The notes under the pieces are model-generated. The model was not told the DNA's origin and did no database searches. It worked only from the letters and a program-made list of their open reading frames with translations. A DNA stretch of 64,000 nucleotides from CAG-390 sp045546615 (GTDB taxonomy: Bacteria; Bacillota; Clostridia; Oscillospirales; CAG-272). This document shows, one piece after another, positions 16,311-24,277 of the stretch. Both the position numbers and the translations under genes were made by a program. Location: assembly GCA_045546615.1 (NCBI GenBank), contig JAZQDD010000028.1, forward strand, positions 1 to 64,000. Direction: 5' to 3'. The first letter of the stretch is position 1. Each line of letters starts with the position of its first letter.

Positions 16311-19300
16311 ATGGCTATCAAACGTCAAAAGATTTCCATGGACGGTAACACCGCCGCCGCGCACGTTTCGTACGCGTTCACCGAGGTTGCCGCAATCTAC
16401 CCCATTACCCCTTCCAGCCCTATGGCTGAAATTACCGACACCTGGTCCGCAGTTGACAAGAACCTTCTTGGCAAGCCCGCCCGCAACATCTTCGGCGAGC
16501 GCGTTCAGGTTATGGAGATGCAGTCCGAGGCAGGTGCCGCAGGCGCAGTTCACGGTTCTCTTGCCGCAGGTGCGCTTACCACCACCTACACCGCTTCGCA
16601 GGGACTTCTCCTTATGATCCCCAACATGTACAAGATCGCCGGCGAGCTTCTTCCCGGTGTTATCCACGTTTCCGCGCGTTGCGTAGCTTCCCACGCGCTG
16701 AACATCTTCGGTGACCACTCCGACGTTTATGCCTGCCGCCAGACCGGTTACGCTATGATGGCTGAAACCAACCAGCAGGAGACCATGGACCTCGGCGCAG
16801 TTGCCCACCTTGCTTCCATCAAGGGCAGAGTTCCCGTACTCAACTTCTTCGACGGTTTCCGTACCTCTCATGAGATCCAGAAGATCGAGGCTTGGGACGT
16901 TGAGGACCTCAAGGAAATGGTTGATTGGGACTCCATCAACGCTTTCCGCGCTCGCTCCATCAACCCCGAGCATCCCGTACTCCGCGGCTCCGCAGAGAAC
17001 GGCGACATCTTCTTCCAGCACCGCGAGGCTTGCAACACCTACTATAACAACTTCCCCGCTATCGTCGAGGAGTACATGGACAAGGTCAACGCAAAGCTCG
17101 GTACTAACTACAAGCTCTTCAACTACTACGGCGCTCCCGATGCTGACCGCGTTATCATCGCTATGGGCTCCGTTTGTGACGTTGCAGAGGAAGTTATCGA
17201 CTACATGAACGCTCACGGCGAGAAGGTCGGTCTTGTTAAGGTAAGACTTTACCGTCCTTTCCGCGCTGATAAGCTCATTGAGGCTATCCCCGCTACCGTT
17301 AAGTCCATCGCAGTTCTTGACAGAACCAAAGAGCCCGGCTCTCTCGGCGAGCCCCTCTACCTTGACGTTGTTACCTCTCTCGCACAGAGCGGCAAGACCG
17401 GTATCAAGGTTGTTGGCGGACGTTACGGTCTCGGCTCCAAGGACACCACTCCCGCTTCCATCTTCGCAGTTTACGAGAACCTCGCAGCAGCTGCTCCCAA
17501 GAACAGCTTCACCATCGGCATCGTTGACGACGTTACCGGTCTTTCCCTTGAGGAAAAGCCCTGCCCCGACACCGCTGCCGCAGGTACTGTTTCCTGCAAG
17601 TTCTGGGGTCTCGGCGGCGACGGAACCGTTGGCGCAAACAAGAACTCCATCAAGATCATCGGTGACCACACCGACAAGAATATTCAGGCATACTTCCAGT
17701 ATGACTCCAAGAAGACTCTTGGTATCACCATCTCGCACCTGCGCTTCGGTGATGCTCCCATCAAGAGCCCCTACTACATCAACAAGGCTGATTTCGTTGC
17801 TTGCCACAACAAGTCATACCTTAACAAGTACGATATGGTTCAGGACGTTAAGCCCGGCGGCACGTTCCTCCTTGACTGCAACTGGTCGGTAGACGAGCTT
17901 GACGCTCACCTCCCCTCCGCTGTTAAGCAGTACATCGCAAAGAACAACATTAACTTCTACATAATCGACGGTACGGGTATCGCCCTCAACCGCATCGGTA
18001 ACGGTAAGGTTAAGAACACCGTTCTTCAGTCCGCATTCTTCTCTCTCGCAGGCATCCTTCCCAAGGAAGACGCTATCGAGTACATGAAGAAGATGGCATA
18101 CAAGTCCTACATCAAGAAGGGACAGGCTATCGTTGACCTCAACTACAACGCTATCGACGCAGGCGCTGACGCTTACGTTAAGGTAGACGTTCCCGCAGCT
18201 TGGGCAACTTGCGCAGATGATGCTCCCGCAGCTCTCGCAACCGGCAAGCGCGCAGACCTCGTTGACTTCGTTAACAACATCGCTTCCCCCGTTGGCGCTA
18301 TGCGCGGTGACTCCCTCCCCGTATCCGCATTCGTGGATTACGTTGACGGTACGTTCCCGCAGGGTTCTGCCGCTTACGAGAAGAGAGGCGTTGCAGTTTC
18401 CGTTCCCTCTTGGGACGCTTCCAAGTGCGTACAGTGTAATATGTGTTCCTTCGTTTGCCCCCACGCCGCTATCAGACCTTACGCTCTGAACGCTGACGAG
18501 GCTGCAAACGCTCCCGCTTGCACCAAGTACACCGACAAGCCCGCACTTAAGACCGACTACAAGTTCACCATCGGCATCTCCACCCTTGACTGTATGGGTT
18601 GTACCCTCTGCGTTAAGGCGTGCAAGCTCGGTTGCCTCACCATGGTTCCCGCAGCTACCGTTGCAGAGCAGCAGGAAGCTTTCGACTACTGCGTAGCTAA
18701 CGTTTCCGAGAAGGAACTTCCCTACGGGGATAACACTGTTAAGGGCAGCCAGTTCAAGCAGCCCCTGCTTGAGTTCTCCGGCTCTTGCGCAGGTTGTGCC
18801 GAGACCTCTTACGCTCGCCTTATCACACAGCTCTTCGGCGAGAGAATGTACATCTCCAATGCGACCGGATGCTCCTCTATCTGGGGCGGCTCCGCACCCG
18901 CAACGCCTTACACCGTAAACCGCGAAAGCGGCAAGGGTCCCGCTTGGGCTAACTCCCTCTTCGAGGACAACGCCGAGCACGGTCTTGGTATGGCTCTCGG
19001 ACAGAAGGCTATCCGCGAGAAGCTCATCGCAAAGGTTACCGAGATGGCAGCTTCCGACAAGGCTTCCGACTCCTTCAAGGCGGCAGCCGAGGCTTACCTT
19101 GCAACCAAGGACGACGGCAAGGCTAACACCGCCGCTACCAAGGCTCTCGTTGCAGAGCTTGAGGCTGCAGCAGCCGCAGGCTGCCCCGTTGCTCCCGCTA
19201 TCCTTGCTGAAAAGGATTACCTCGCTAAGAAGTCCGTTTGGATCTTCGGTGGCGACGGTTGGGCATACGATATCGGATTTGGCGGTCTTGACCACGTTCT

Positions 19301-19883
19301 CGCATCGGGCGAGGATGTAAACGTTATGGTATTTGATACCGAGGTTTACTCCAACACGGGCGGACAGGCTTCCAAGGCTTCCCAGATCGGTCAGGTTGCA
19401 CAGTTCGCAGCCGCAGGTAAGGCAATCGGCAAGAAGAACCTTGCAGAGATCGCTATGTCCTACGGTTACGTATACGTAGCACAGGTTGCTATGGGCGCTG
19501 ATATGAACCAGTTCCTCAAGGCTCTCTCCGAGGCTGAGGCTTACAACGGACCTTCCCTCATTATCGGTTACGCTCCTTGTGAGATGCACGGTATCAAGGG
19601 TGGTATGTTCAACAGCCAGCTCGAGATGAAGAGAGCGGTTGACGCAGGCTACTGGCAGATGTTCCGTTACAACCCTGCCCTCAAGGCAGACGGCAAGAAT
19701 CCTCTTACTGTGGATTCCAAGGAGCCTACCGCAAGCTACCGCGACTTTATCACCAGCGAAACTCGTTACAGCAGACTTGCACAGCAGTTCCCCGACAGAG
19801 CCGAGGCGCTCTTCGAGAAGGCAGAAGGTGCCGCAAAGGACAAGTACGAGAGACTTATCAAGTACGGCAAGCTGTTTGACTAA
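16311..19883 (+). CDS. nifJ: Pyruvate:ferredoxin (flavodoxin) oxidoreductase
   Basis: Homodimeric thiamine-diphosphate and iron-sulfur enzyme that oxidises pyruvate to acetyl-CoA and CO2 while reducing ferredoxin, the central step of clostridial fermentation. All domains of the 1190-residue single-chain form are present. Domain I opens with HVSYAFTEVAAIYPITPSSP. Two [4Fe-4S] motifs, CVQCNMCSFVCPHAA and CMGCTLCVKACKLGC, lie near residues 705-770. CAGCAETSYARL starts the TPP-binding region, with GDGWAYDIGFGGLDHVLASG and DTEVYSNTGGQASKA near residues 980-1020. A CGGAGGAA ribosome binding site lies ten bases before the ATG. A plausible TTTACT-17-TATTAT promoter is at 16200-16228. Codon use is unusually biased toward TTC/AAG/GTT, which suggests very high expression. 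Confidence 0.97.
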   Translation: MAIKRQKISMDGNTAAAHVSYAFTEVAAIYPITPSSPMAEITDTWSAVDKNLLGKPARNIFGERVQVMEMQSEAGAAGAVHGSLAAGALTTTYTASQGLLLMIPNMYKIAGELLPGVIHVSARCVASHALNIFGDHSDVYACRQTGYAMMAETNQQETMDLGAVAHLASIKGRVPVLNFFDGFRTSHEIQKIEAWDVEDLKEMVDWDSINAFRARSINPEHPVLRGSAENGDIFFQHREACNTYYNNFPAIVEEYMDKVNAKLGTNYKLFNYYGAPDADRVIIAMGSVCDVAEEVIDYMNAHGEKVGLVKVRLYRPFRADKLIEAIPATVKSIAVLDRTKEPGSLGEPLYLDVVTSLAQSGKTGIKVVGGRYGLGSKDTTPASIFAVYENLAAAAPKNSFTIGIVDDVTGLSLEEKPCPDTAAAGTVSCKFWGLGGDGTVGANKNSIKIIGDHTDKNIQAYFQYDSKKTLGITISHLRFGDAPIKSPYYINKADFVACHNKSYLNKYDMVQDVKPGGTFLLDCNWSVDELDAHLPSAVKQYIAKNNINFYIIDGTGIALNRIGNGKVKNTVLQSAFFSLAGILPKEDAIEYMKKMAYKSYIKKGQAIVDLNYNAIDAGADAYVKVDVPAAWATCADDAPAALATGKRADLVDFVNNIASPVGAMRGDSLPVSAFVDYVDGTFPQGSAAYEKRGVAVSVPSWDASKCVQCNMCSFVCPHAAIRPYALNADEAANAPACTKYTDKPALKTDYKFTIGISTLDCMGCTLCVKACKLGCLTMVPAATVAEQQEAFDYCVANVSEKELPYGDNTVKGSQFKQPLLEFSGSCAGCAETSYARLITQLFGERMYISNATGCSSIWGGSAPATPYTVNRESGKGPAWANSLFEDNAEHGLGMALGQKAIREKLIAKVTEMAASDKASDSFKAAAEAYLATKDDGKANTAATKALVAELEAAAAAGCPVAPAILAEKDYLAKKSVWIFGGDGWAYDIGFGGLDHVLASGEDVNVMVFDTEVYSNTGGQASKASQIGQVAQFAAAGKAIGKKNLAEIAMSYGYVYVAQVAMGADMNQFLKALSEAEAYNGPSLIIGYAPCEMHGIKGGMFNSQLEMKRAVDAGYWQMFRYNPALKADGKNPLTVDSKEPTASYRDFITSETRYSRLAQQFPDRAEALFEKAEGAAKDKYERLIKYGKLFD

Positions 19884-19896
19884 TAAAAAACAAAAA

Positions 19897-19926
19897 GTGG
19901 GCGCGGAATACCGCGCCCATCTTTAT
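19897..19926 (+). terminator. Terminator of nifJ
   Basis: GGGCGCGG (19899-19906), loop AATA, CCGCGCCC (19911-19918), then a T-rich tail. Confidence 0.9.
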
Positions 19927-19938
19927 TAAGGAAAAAAT

Positions 19939-20730
19939 ATGGAATATAAAAATTCTGGCGGCGTGGTGTTTGCCTATTCGCCGCTTATCGACGTACCGCA
20001 CGGCTTTTCGACAAGGCTCGGCGGCGTGAGCGAGGCGGCGCACACGTCAGCCCTCAATCTTGCCTTTGATAAGGGCGACGAGCGCGAAACGGTTCTTCAG
20101 AACCTCACACTTTTTGCCGCCGCCGTTGGCGTGGACGAAAAAAGCATAATTTCCGCGCCGCAGATACACTCCGCCACCGTCATGCGCGTGAGCGCCGCTG
20201 ATGCGGGAAAAGGATATTTTTGCGAATGCAACTTCTCATGTGACGGCTATATCGCCACGGAGCGCGGCATCACCATCGGTGTCAAGACCGCGGACTGCGT
20301 GCCGATACTGATGTGTGCCAAAAAAGGCGGCGAAACGCGCGCCGTTTGCGCCCTGCACGCAGGCTGGCGCGGCACGTCGGCAAGGATAGTCGAGGCGGCG
20401 CTCGGTGAGCTTTTCGCCCTCGGCTTTGCGCCGAGTGATATCTACGCCGCGATAGGACCGTCAATAGGAAGCTGTTGCTACGAGGTAGGCGAGGACTTTT
20501 ACGCCGCATTTGACGAAGAACTACGGCAAAAATTTGTTATCCCGACGGGAAACGGCAAATATCGCGCCGACTTGCGCGCGGCAAACCTCGCGCTCTTTGA
20601 GGCGGCCGGCGTGCCGAGGCAAAACGTAGACGTGAGCGAGGATTGCACCTACTGCCGCGCCGACCTCTACTACTCACACCGCCGCCAAAACGGCACGCGC
20701 GGCTCAATGCTGTCTGTAATTGCATTATAA
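19939..20730 (+). CDS. pgeF: Peptidoglycan editing factor / multicopper-type purine nucleosidase (YfiH)
   Basis: YfiH/DUF152 family protein. Members have been reported as purine nucleoside phosphorylase/adenosine deaminase-like enzymes and as a factor editing peptidoglycan precursors. The three family metal ligands are visible: His77 (QIHSATV), Cys120 (KTADCVPIL) and His140 (LHAGWRGT). The 263-residue length is typical. Other hallmarks are GFSTRLGGVSE at the start, IGPSIGSCCYEVG near residue 175 and DCTYCRADLYYSHRR near the end. It starts 13 bases after the nifJ terminator. A hairpin with a T run closes it before spoIIR. Confidence 0.9.
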   Translation: MEYKNSGGVVFAYSPLIDVPHGFSTRLGGVSEAAHTSALNLAFDKGDERETVLQNLTLFAAAVGVDEKSIISAPQIHSATVMRVSAADAGKGYFCECNFSCDGYIATERGITIGVKTADCVPILMCAKKGGETRAVCALHAGWRGTSARIVEAALGELFALGFAPSDIYAAIGPSIGSCCYEVGEDFYAAFDEELRQKFVIPTGNGKYRADLRAANLALFEAAGVPRQNVDVSEDCTYCRADLYYSHRRQNGTRGSMLSVIAL

Positions 20731-20757
20731 AAAGCGGAAATTTTTTCCGCTTTTTTA
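20729..20757 (+). terminator. Terminator of pgeF
   Basis: AAAAGCGGAAA, TTTT loop, TTCCGCTTTTTT; the hairpin is followed directly by T residues at the pgeF stop. Confidence 0.85.
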
Positions 20758-20765
20758 TTTTTCGC

Positions 20766-20795
20766 GCATAACGGCGGTGGGAATGGGAAAGAATA
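20766..20795 (+). promoter_or_regulatory. Sigma-F (forespore) promoter of spoIIR
   Basis: GCATA (20766-20770), 15-base spacer, GGAAAGAATA (20786-20795). Both boxes fit every position of the B. subtilis sigma-F consensus (GYATA, about 15 bases, GGHNANAHTR). In B. subtilis, spoIIR is a sigma-F regulon member. The start codon is 58 bases downstream. Confidence 0.85.
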
Positions 20796-20852
20796 AAATG
20801 TAACTATCGAAAAGGCAAGGGTACTTCTACATATCAACAAAGGAGTACGAAA

Positions 20853-21536
20853 ATGAAAACGAAAACCACTATTCATAATACAAACTACTGCCGCCTTTGC
20901 CTTATTCCGATAATGCTCGCCGCCGTTATGATACTGTCAGCGGCTTGCTCCGCGGGCGCGAAAAAGGATGACGTATATGAGCGAGTTTTGCGCCTGCACG
21001 TCATCGCAAACTCAAACAGCGAAGCAGACCAAGCGCTGAAATACGAGGTGCGCGACGCCGTCCTTGCCGCTACGCGCGATATGCTTGCGGATTGTTCCGA
21101 CAAGAAAGACGCGGTAGAACGAGTCAACGCCTCGCGCTCGCTTATTCTTGATGCCGCCGAAAAAACACTTTCGCTCGGCGGTGCGGACTACGGCGCGGAT
21201 ATGCTCGTAGGTCAGGAAAACTACCCCGAGCGCGTATATGAGGGCGCGGCGTATCCTGCGGGGGAATACACCTCGGTGCGCATTGTTCTCGGTGAGGGCA
21301 AGGGTGAAAATTGGTGGTGTGTGCTGTTCCCGCCGCTTTGTCTGTCTGCCGCACTTGAGCAAAAGGCAGACGCCACACTTCCCCTTTCACCTGCCGACAG
21401 CCTCGCCGCCCCCGAGGACGCCGTCGAGGTCGGCATAACCGACAAACAGTACGGCATCATCACCGAAACGCAAAACACCCCCAAATACCGCCTGAAATTC
21501 AAGCTTTTCGAGCTTATAGCGGAGCTGTTTGAGTAA
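20853..21536 (+). CDS. spoIIR: Stage II sporulation protein R
   Basis: Forespore-secreted signalling protein that triggers SpoIIGA to process pro-sigma-E in the mother cell. An N-terminal signal/membrane segment (LCLIPIMLAAVMILSAAC) is followed by the core motif RVLRLHVIANSNSEADQALK near residue 46. The segments DAVLAATRDML and GENWWCVLFPPLCL complete the family pattern. Length 227 is normal. The Cys at the end of the hydrophobic segment (ILSAACSAG) could be a lipobox, which would be unusual. An AAAGGAG ribosome binding site precedes the ATG, and a textbook sigma-F promoter lies upstream. Its presence shows the organism has the endospore pathway. Confidence 0.95.
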   Translation: MKTKTTIHNTNYCRLCLIPIMLAAVMILSAACSAGAKKDDVYERVLRLHVIANSNSEADQALKYEVRDAVLAATRDMLADCSDKKDAVERVNASRSLILDAAEKTLSLGGADYGADMLVGQENYPERVYEGAAYPAGEYTSVRIVLGEGKGENWWCVLFPPLCLSAALEQKADATLPLSPADSLAAPEDAVEVGITDKQYGIITETQNTPKYRLKFKLFELIAELFE

Positions 21537-21573
21537 AAAAACGCGCTTATGGCAAGCCATAAGCGCGTTTTTT
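21537..21573. terminator. Bidirectional terminator between spoIIR and an HTH gene
   Basis: Perfect 13-bp inverted repeat (ACGCGCTTATGGC and complement, 21541-21568) flanked by A and T runs, between convergent genes. Confidence 0.9.
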
Positions 21574-21581
21574 ACTAAAAA

Positions 21582-21818
21582 TCAATCTTCCTCAAGCTCG
21601 TCAAAATAATCCCTATCGAAAAACTCCGACAAGGTAATTCCCGCGCCCTCGCAAAATCGCTTTATCGTAATGACTTTAGAGCATTTTGTTCTGCCTTTAA
21701 TAAGATCATAGATAGCGGAAGGCGACATTCCGCCACTCAACGCGATATCGCATATATTACTACCGCGTTCATCACAAATCTCATCTATCCGCCTAATGAT
21801 AGCATCATTTAATTTCAT
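21582..21818 (-). CDS. XRE-like helix-turn-helix regulator
   Basis: A 78-residue small regulator: AIIRRIDEICDERGSNICDI, ALSGGMSPSAIYDLIKGRTK (HTH), then VITIKRFCEGAGITLSEFF. This ending and fold are typical of short XRE proteins. The C-terminus is very acidic (RDYFDELEED). A GGTAGG ribosome binding site precedes the start. A perfect 7-2-7 palindrome lies 21 bases upstream of the ATG, next to a TATAAT box, which suggests self-regulation. Target genes are unknown. It is convergent with spoIIR and separated from tpiA by a long non-coding stretch. Confidence 0.85.
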   Translation of the reverse strand: MKLNDAIIRRIDEICDERGSNICDIALSGGMSPSAIYDLIKGRTKCSKVITIKRFCEGAGITLSEFFDRDYFDELEED

Positions 21819-21838
21819 AACCGTATCCTACCTATATT

Positions 21839-21862
21839 TTGTGGAGTTCCACAATTATTATA
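21839..21862 (-). promoter_or_regulatory. Probable operator and -10 box of the HTH gene
   Basis: Perfect inverted repeat TTGTGGA-GT-TCCACAA (21839-21854), abutting TATAAT on the minus strand (21857-21862). The repeat would cover the transcription start, consistent with autorepression. No clear -35 was found. Confidence 0.6.
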
Positions 21863-21877
21863 GATAAACACCAAAGA

Positions 21878-22175
21878 GGGACGAGATTTTCTCGTCCCCT
21901 TTGCACACAACCTTGCCCTACAAGGTGTTGCGCGTTATACTGTCTTTTGCTTTCGGTTGGTGAAGAATTTTTTCAAGTTTAGAGTTATGAGGTTCGCTTT
22001 GCTCAGCGTTATGAATTTGCTACGCAAATGCTATGATATGATTGCCCGTCTGACTTCAACTTGGGCGTAGCCCAATCATAACTATGCAAAGCATATCATC
22101 ACTCATAACTTGCCCCTTGGGGCAATCATAGTTCGGCAAACCTGCTTTATCGCAGGTTGCCGCTGCGGCTCTTTT
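21878..22175. repeat. Non-coding stretch with a series of small hairpins
   Basis: No gene is supported in this roughly 300-bp gap before tpiA. It contains a chain of short, tight inverted repeats: GGGACGAGA-TTT-TCTCGTCCC, CCTTG-CCCTA-CAAGG, ATTTGC-TAC-GCAAAT, GGGC-GTA-GCCC, ATGC-AAA-GCAT, TTGCCCC-TT-GGGGCAA and AACCTGC-TTTATC-GCAGGTT. The last runs into GCCGCTGCGGC and a T7 run. It resembles a degenerate palindromic repeat element or intergenic hairpin cluster rather than a gene. Confidence 0.5.
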
Positions 22176-22184
22176 TTTATTTAC

Positions 22185-22952
22185 TTACTGTGCGGCGTCG
22201 ACGATAGCGGCGAATTTTGCGGGAACAAGGGATGCTCCGCCGATAAGTCCGCCGTCAACGTTGGGCTTTGCAAGAAGTTCAGCCGCGTTTGCGTCGTTCA
22301 TAGAACCACCGTACTGGATGGTAACGCTCTCGGCAACCTCTGCTCCGTAAAGCTCAACGAGCACGTTACGGATAGCGGCGCAGGTCTCCTCTGCCTGCTC
22401 GGGAGTAGCGGTAAGTCCAGTACCGATTGCCCATACGGGCTCGTAAGCGATGATAACGTTCTTAAGCTGCTCTGCGGTAATACCTGCAAGGTCGAGCTTG
22501 GTCTGCATTCCAACCACCTCGTTGGTGATGCCCGAAAGTCTCTGCTCCTTGACCTCGCCAAGGCAAAGAATGACCTTCATGCCTGCCTCGAGAGCCGCCT
22601 TGGTACGGAGGTTTACGGTCTCGTCGGTCTCACCGAAATACTGACGTCTCTCGCTGTGACCGATGATAACGTACTCAACGCCGATAGCGGTGAGCATCTC
22701 GGCGCTAACCTCGCCCGTGTATGCGCCCTTGGGTGCGAAATGTACGTTCTCCGCGCCGATCTTGATGTTAGAACCCTCGGCAGCCTCCATAGCTGCGGCG
22801 ATGGTTACGTAGGGAGCGCAGAAAATAATATCACAATTATCCTTGCCTGCAACGAGGGGCTTTACGCCTGCGATAAACTCACGCGCCTGGGCGGGAGTGA
22901 AGTTCATCTTCCAGTTGCCTGCAATAACAGTTCTTCTCTTTGCGGGATTCAT
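22185..22952 (-). CDS. tpiA: Triosephosphate isomerase
   Basis: Interconverts dihydroxyacetone phosphate and glyceraldehyde 3-phosphate. Active-site elements are visible: AGNWKMN near residue 10 (Asn and Lys), GHSERRQYFGE near residue 94 (His) and AYEPVWAIGTG near residue 163 (Glu), plus YGGSMN near the C-terminus for phosphate binding. An in-frame ATG 33 bases upstream exists but lies inside the pgk stop region. The chosen start at 22950-22952 has a GAGGTG ribosome binding site six bases ahead and gives the usual N-terminus (255 residues). pgk ends 14 bases upstream, so the pair forms a pgk-tpiA operon. Confidence 0.97.
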   Translation of the reverse strand: MNPAKRRTVIAGNWKMNFTPAQAREFIAGVKPLVAGKDNCDIIFCAPYVTIAAAMEAAEGSNIKIGAENVHFAPKGAYTGEVSAEMLTAIGVEYVIIGHSERRQYFGETDETVNLRTKAALEAGMKVILCLGEVKEQRLSGITNEVVGMQTKLDLAGITAEQLKNVIIAYEPVWAIGTGLTATPEQAEETCAAIRNVLVELYGAEVAESVTIQYGGSMNDANAAELLAKPNVDGGLIGGASLVPAKFAAIVDAAQ

Positions 22953-22966
22953 ATCTTTCACCTCAA

Positions 22967-24154
22967 TTATTTGTTCTGGAGGCAAGCGATGCCGGGAAGC
23001 TCAAGTCCCTCAAGGAACTCAAGAGATGCGCCGCCGCCGGTGGAAACGTGAGTCATTTTTGCTGCGTAGCCAAGCTTTTCAACTGCTGCTGCGCTGTCGC
23101 CGCCGCCGATGATGGAAACTGCTCCGCTCTCTGCAACTGCCTTTGCAACTGCCTCAGTACCTGCGGCAAAGTTCTTCCACTCGGAAACACCCATCGGGCC
23201 GTTCCAAACAACGGTTCCTGCGCCTACGAGAGCGTCGGAGAAGAGCTTCTGCGTCTTGGGTCCAACGTCAAGTCCCATCCAACCGTCGGGAATGCTGTCG
23301 GAGTCAACGATAGAAAACTCGGTGTTCTCGTCATATTCCTTACCGATCACGTTGTCAATGGGGAGAAGGAACTTAACGCCCTTGTCAGCCGCCTTCTTGA
23401 GCATCTCGCGAGCAAGCTCGATCTTGTCATCCTCGCAGATGGAAGTACCAATGCTGTAGCCCTGTGCCTTGAAGAAGGTGTAAGCCATACCGCCGCCGAT
23501 GATGAGGGTATCAACCTTCTCGATGAGGTTGTTGATAACACCGATCTTGTCGGAAACCTTTGCGCCGCCGAGAATAGCAACGAAGGGACGGGCAGGATCC
23601 TCAAGAGCCTTACCCATAACGCCGATCTCCTTCTGAATGAGGTATCCGCAAACTGCGGGCAGATAATCGGCAACGCCTGCGGTGGAGGCGTGTGCGCGGT
23701 GAGCCGCACCAAATGCGTCGTTTACAAAGATCTCTGCCATGGAAGCAAGCTCTTTTGCAAACTCGGGATCATTCTTTTCCTCTCTCTTGTCGAAACGGGT
23801 GTTCTCAAGAAGGAGAGCTTCGCCGCTCTTGAGAGCAGCAGCCATAGCCTTGGTCTCCGCGCCGATGGTGTCGGGAGCAAGAGCTACGTTCTGACCGAGA
23901 AGCTCGGTGAGTCTTGCGGCAACGGGAGCAAGGGAGAACTTGGGGTTAGCCTCGCCCTTGGGCTTGCCCATGTGGGAGCAAAGGATAACTGCCGCGCCGT
24001 TGTCAAGCAGATACTTGATGGTGGGAAGAGCCTCTACGATACGCTTGTCCGAGGTGATAACGCCGTCTTTGAGCGGAACGTTAAAATCGCAACGGACGAG
24101 GACTTTCTTACCCGATACGTTGATATCTTCAATGTTTTTCTTGTTGTAGGTCAT
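22967..24154 (-). CDS. pgk: Phosphoglycerate kinase
   Basis: Transfers phosphate from 1,3-bisphosphoglycerate to ADP in glycolysis. The 395-residue protein shows VLVRCDFNVPL near residue 17, the substrate loop CSHMGKPKGEANPKFSLAPV near residue 59, FVAILGGAKVSDKI near residue 190, NGPMGVSEW near residue 325, and the C-terminal nucleotide loop IIGGGDSAAAVEKLG with STGGGASLE. It is first in an operon with tpiA, behind TTGATA-17-TATATT. Codon use resembles nifJ, which suggests high expression. Confidence 0.97.
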   Translation of the reverse strand: MTYNKKNIEDINVSGKKVLVRCDFNVPLKDGVITSDKRIVEALPTIKYLLDNGAAVILCSHMGKPKGEANPKFSLAPVAARLTELLGQNVALAPDTIGAETKAMAAALKSGEALLLENTRFDKREEKNDPEFAKELASMAEIFVNDAFGAAHRAHASTAGVADYLPAVCGYLIQKEIGVMGKALEDPARPFVAILGGAKVSDKIGVINNLIEKVDTLIIGGGMAYTFFKAQGYSIGTSICEDDKIELAREMLKKAADKGVKFLLPIDNVIGKEYDENTEFSIVDSDSIPDGWMGLDVGPKTQKLFSDALVGAGTVVWNGPMGVSEWKNFAAGTEAVAKAVAESGAVSIIGGGDSAAAVEKLGYAAKMTHVSTGGGASLEFLEGLELPGIACLQNK

Positions 24155-24192
24155 AAAATTTAACCTGCCTTTCGCAAATTTTTACATTATAT

Positions 24193-24221
24193 AATATACC
24201 ACAAATGTAAAGAAATATCAA
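24193..24221 (-). promoter_or_regulatory. Promoter of pgk-tpiA
   Basis: Minus strand: TTGATA (24216-24221), 17-base spacer, TATATT (24193-24198). Confidence 0.6.
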
Positions 24222-24238
24222 GCATTATTTGCAAAAAA

Positions 24239-24275
24239 TAACGCCTTTTCGGAAAAATTTACCGAAAAGGCGTTA
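24239..24275 (-). terminator. Terminator of the lipoprotein gene
   Basis: Perfect 14-bp arms TAACGCCTTTTCGG (24239-24252) and complement (24262-24275), followed on the minus strand by a T-rich tract. It starts right after the stop codon at 24278. Confidence 0.85.
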
Positions 24276-24277
24276 TT

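Noticed and set aside
16083..19589. Long open frames on the minus strand opposite nifJ (574 and 591 codons)
   Set aside because: They arise from the strongly biased codon use of nifJ on the other strand, show no domain and have no fitting ribosome binding sites.
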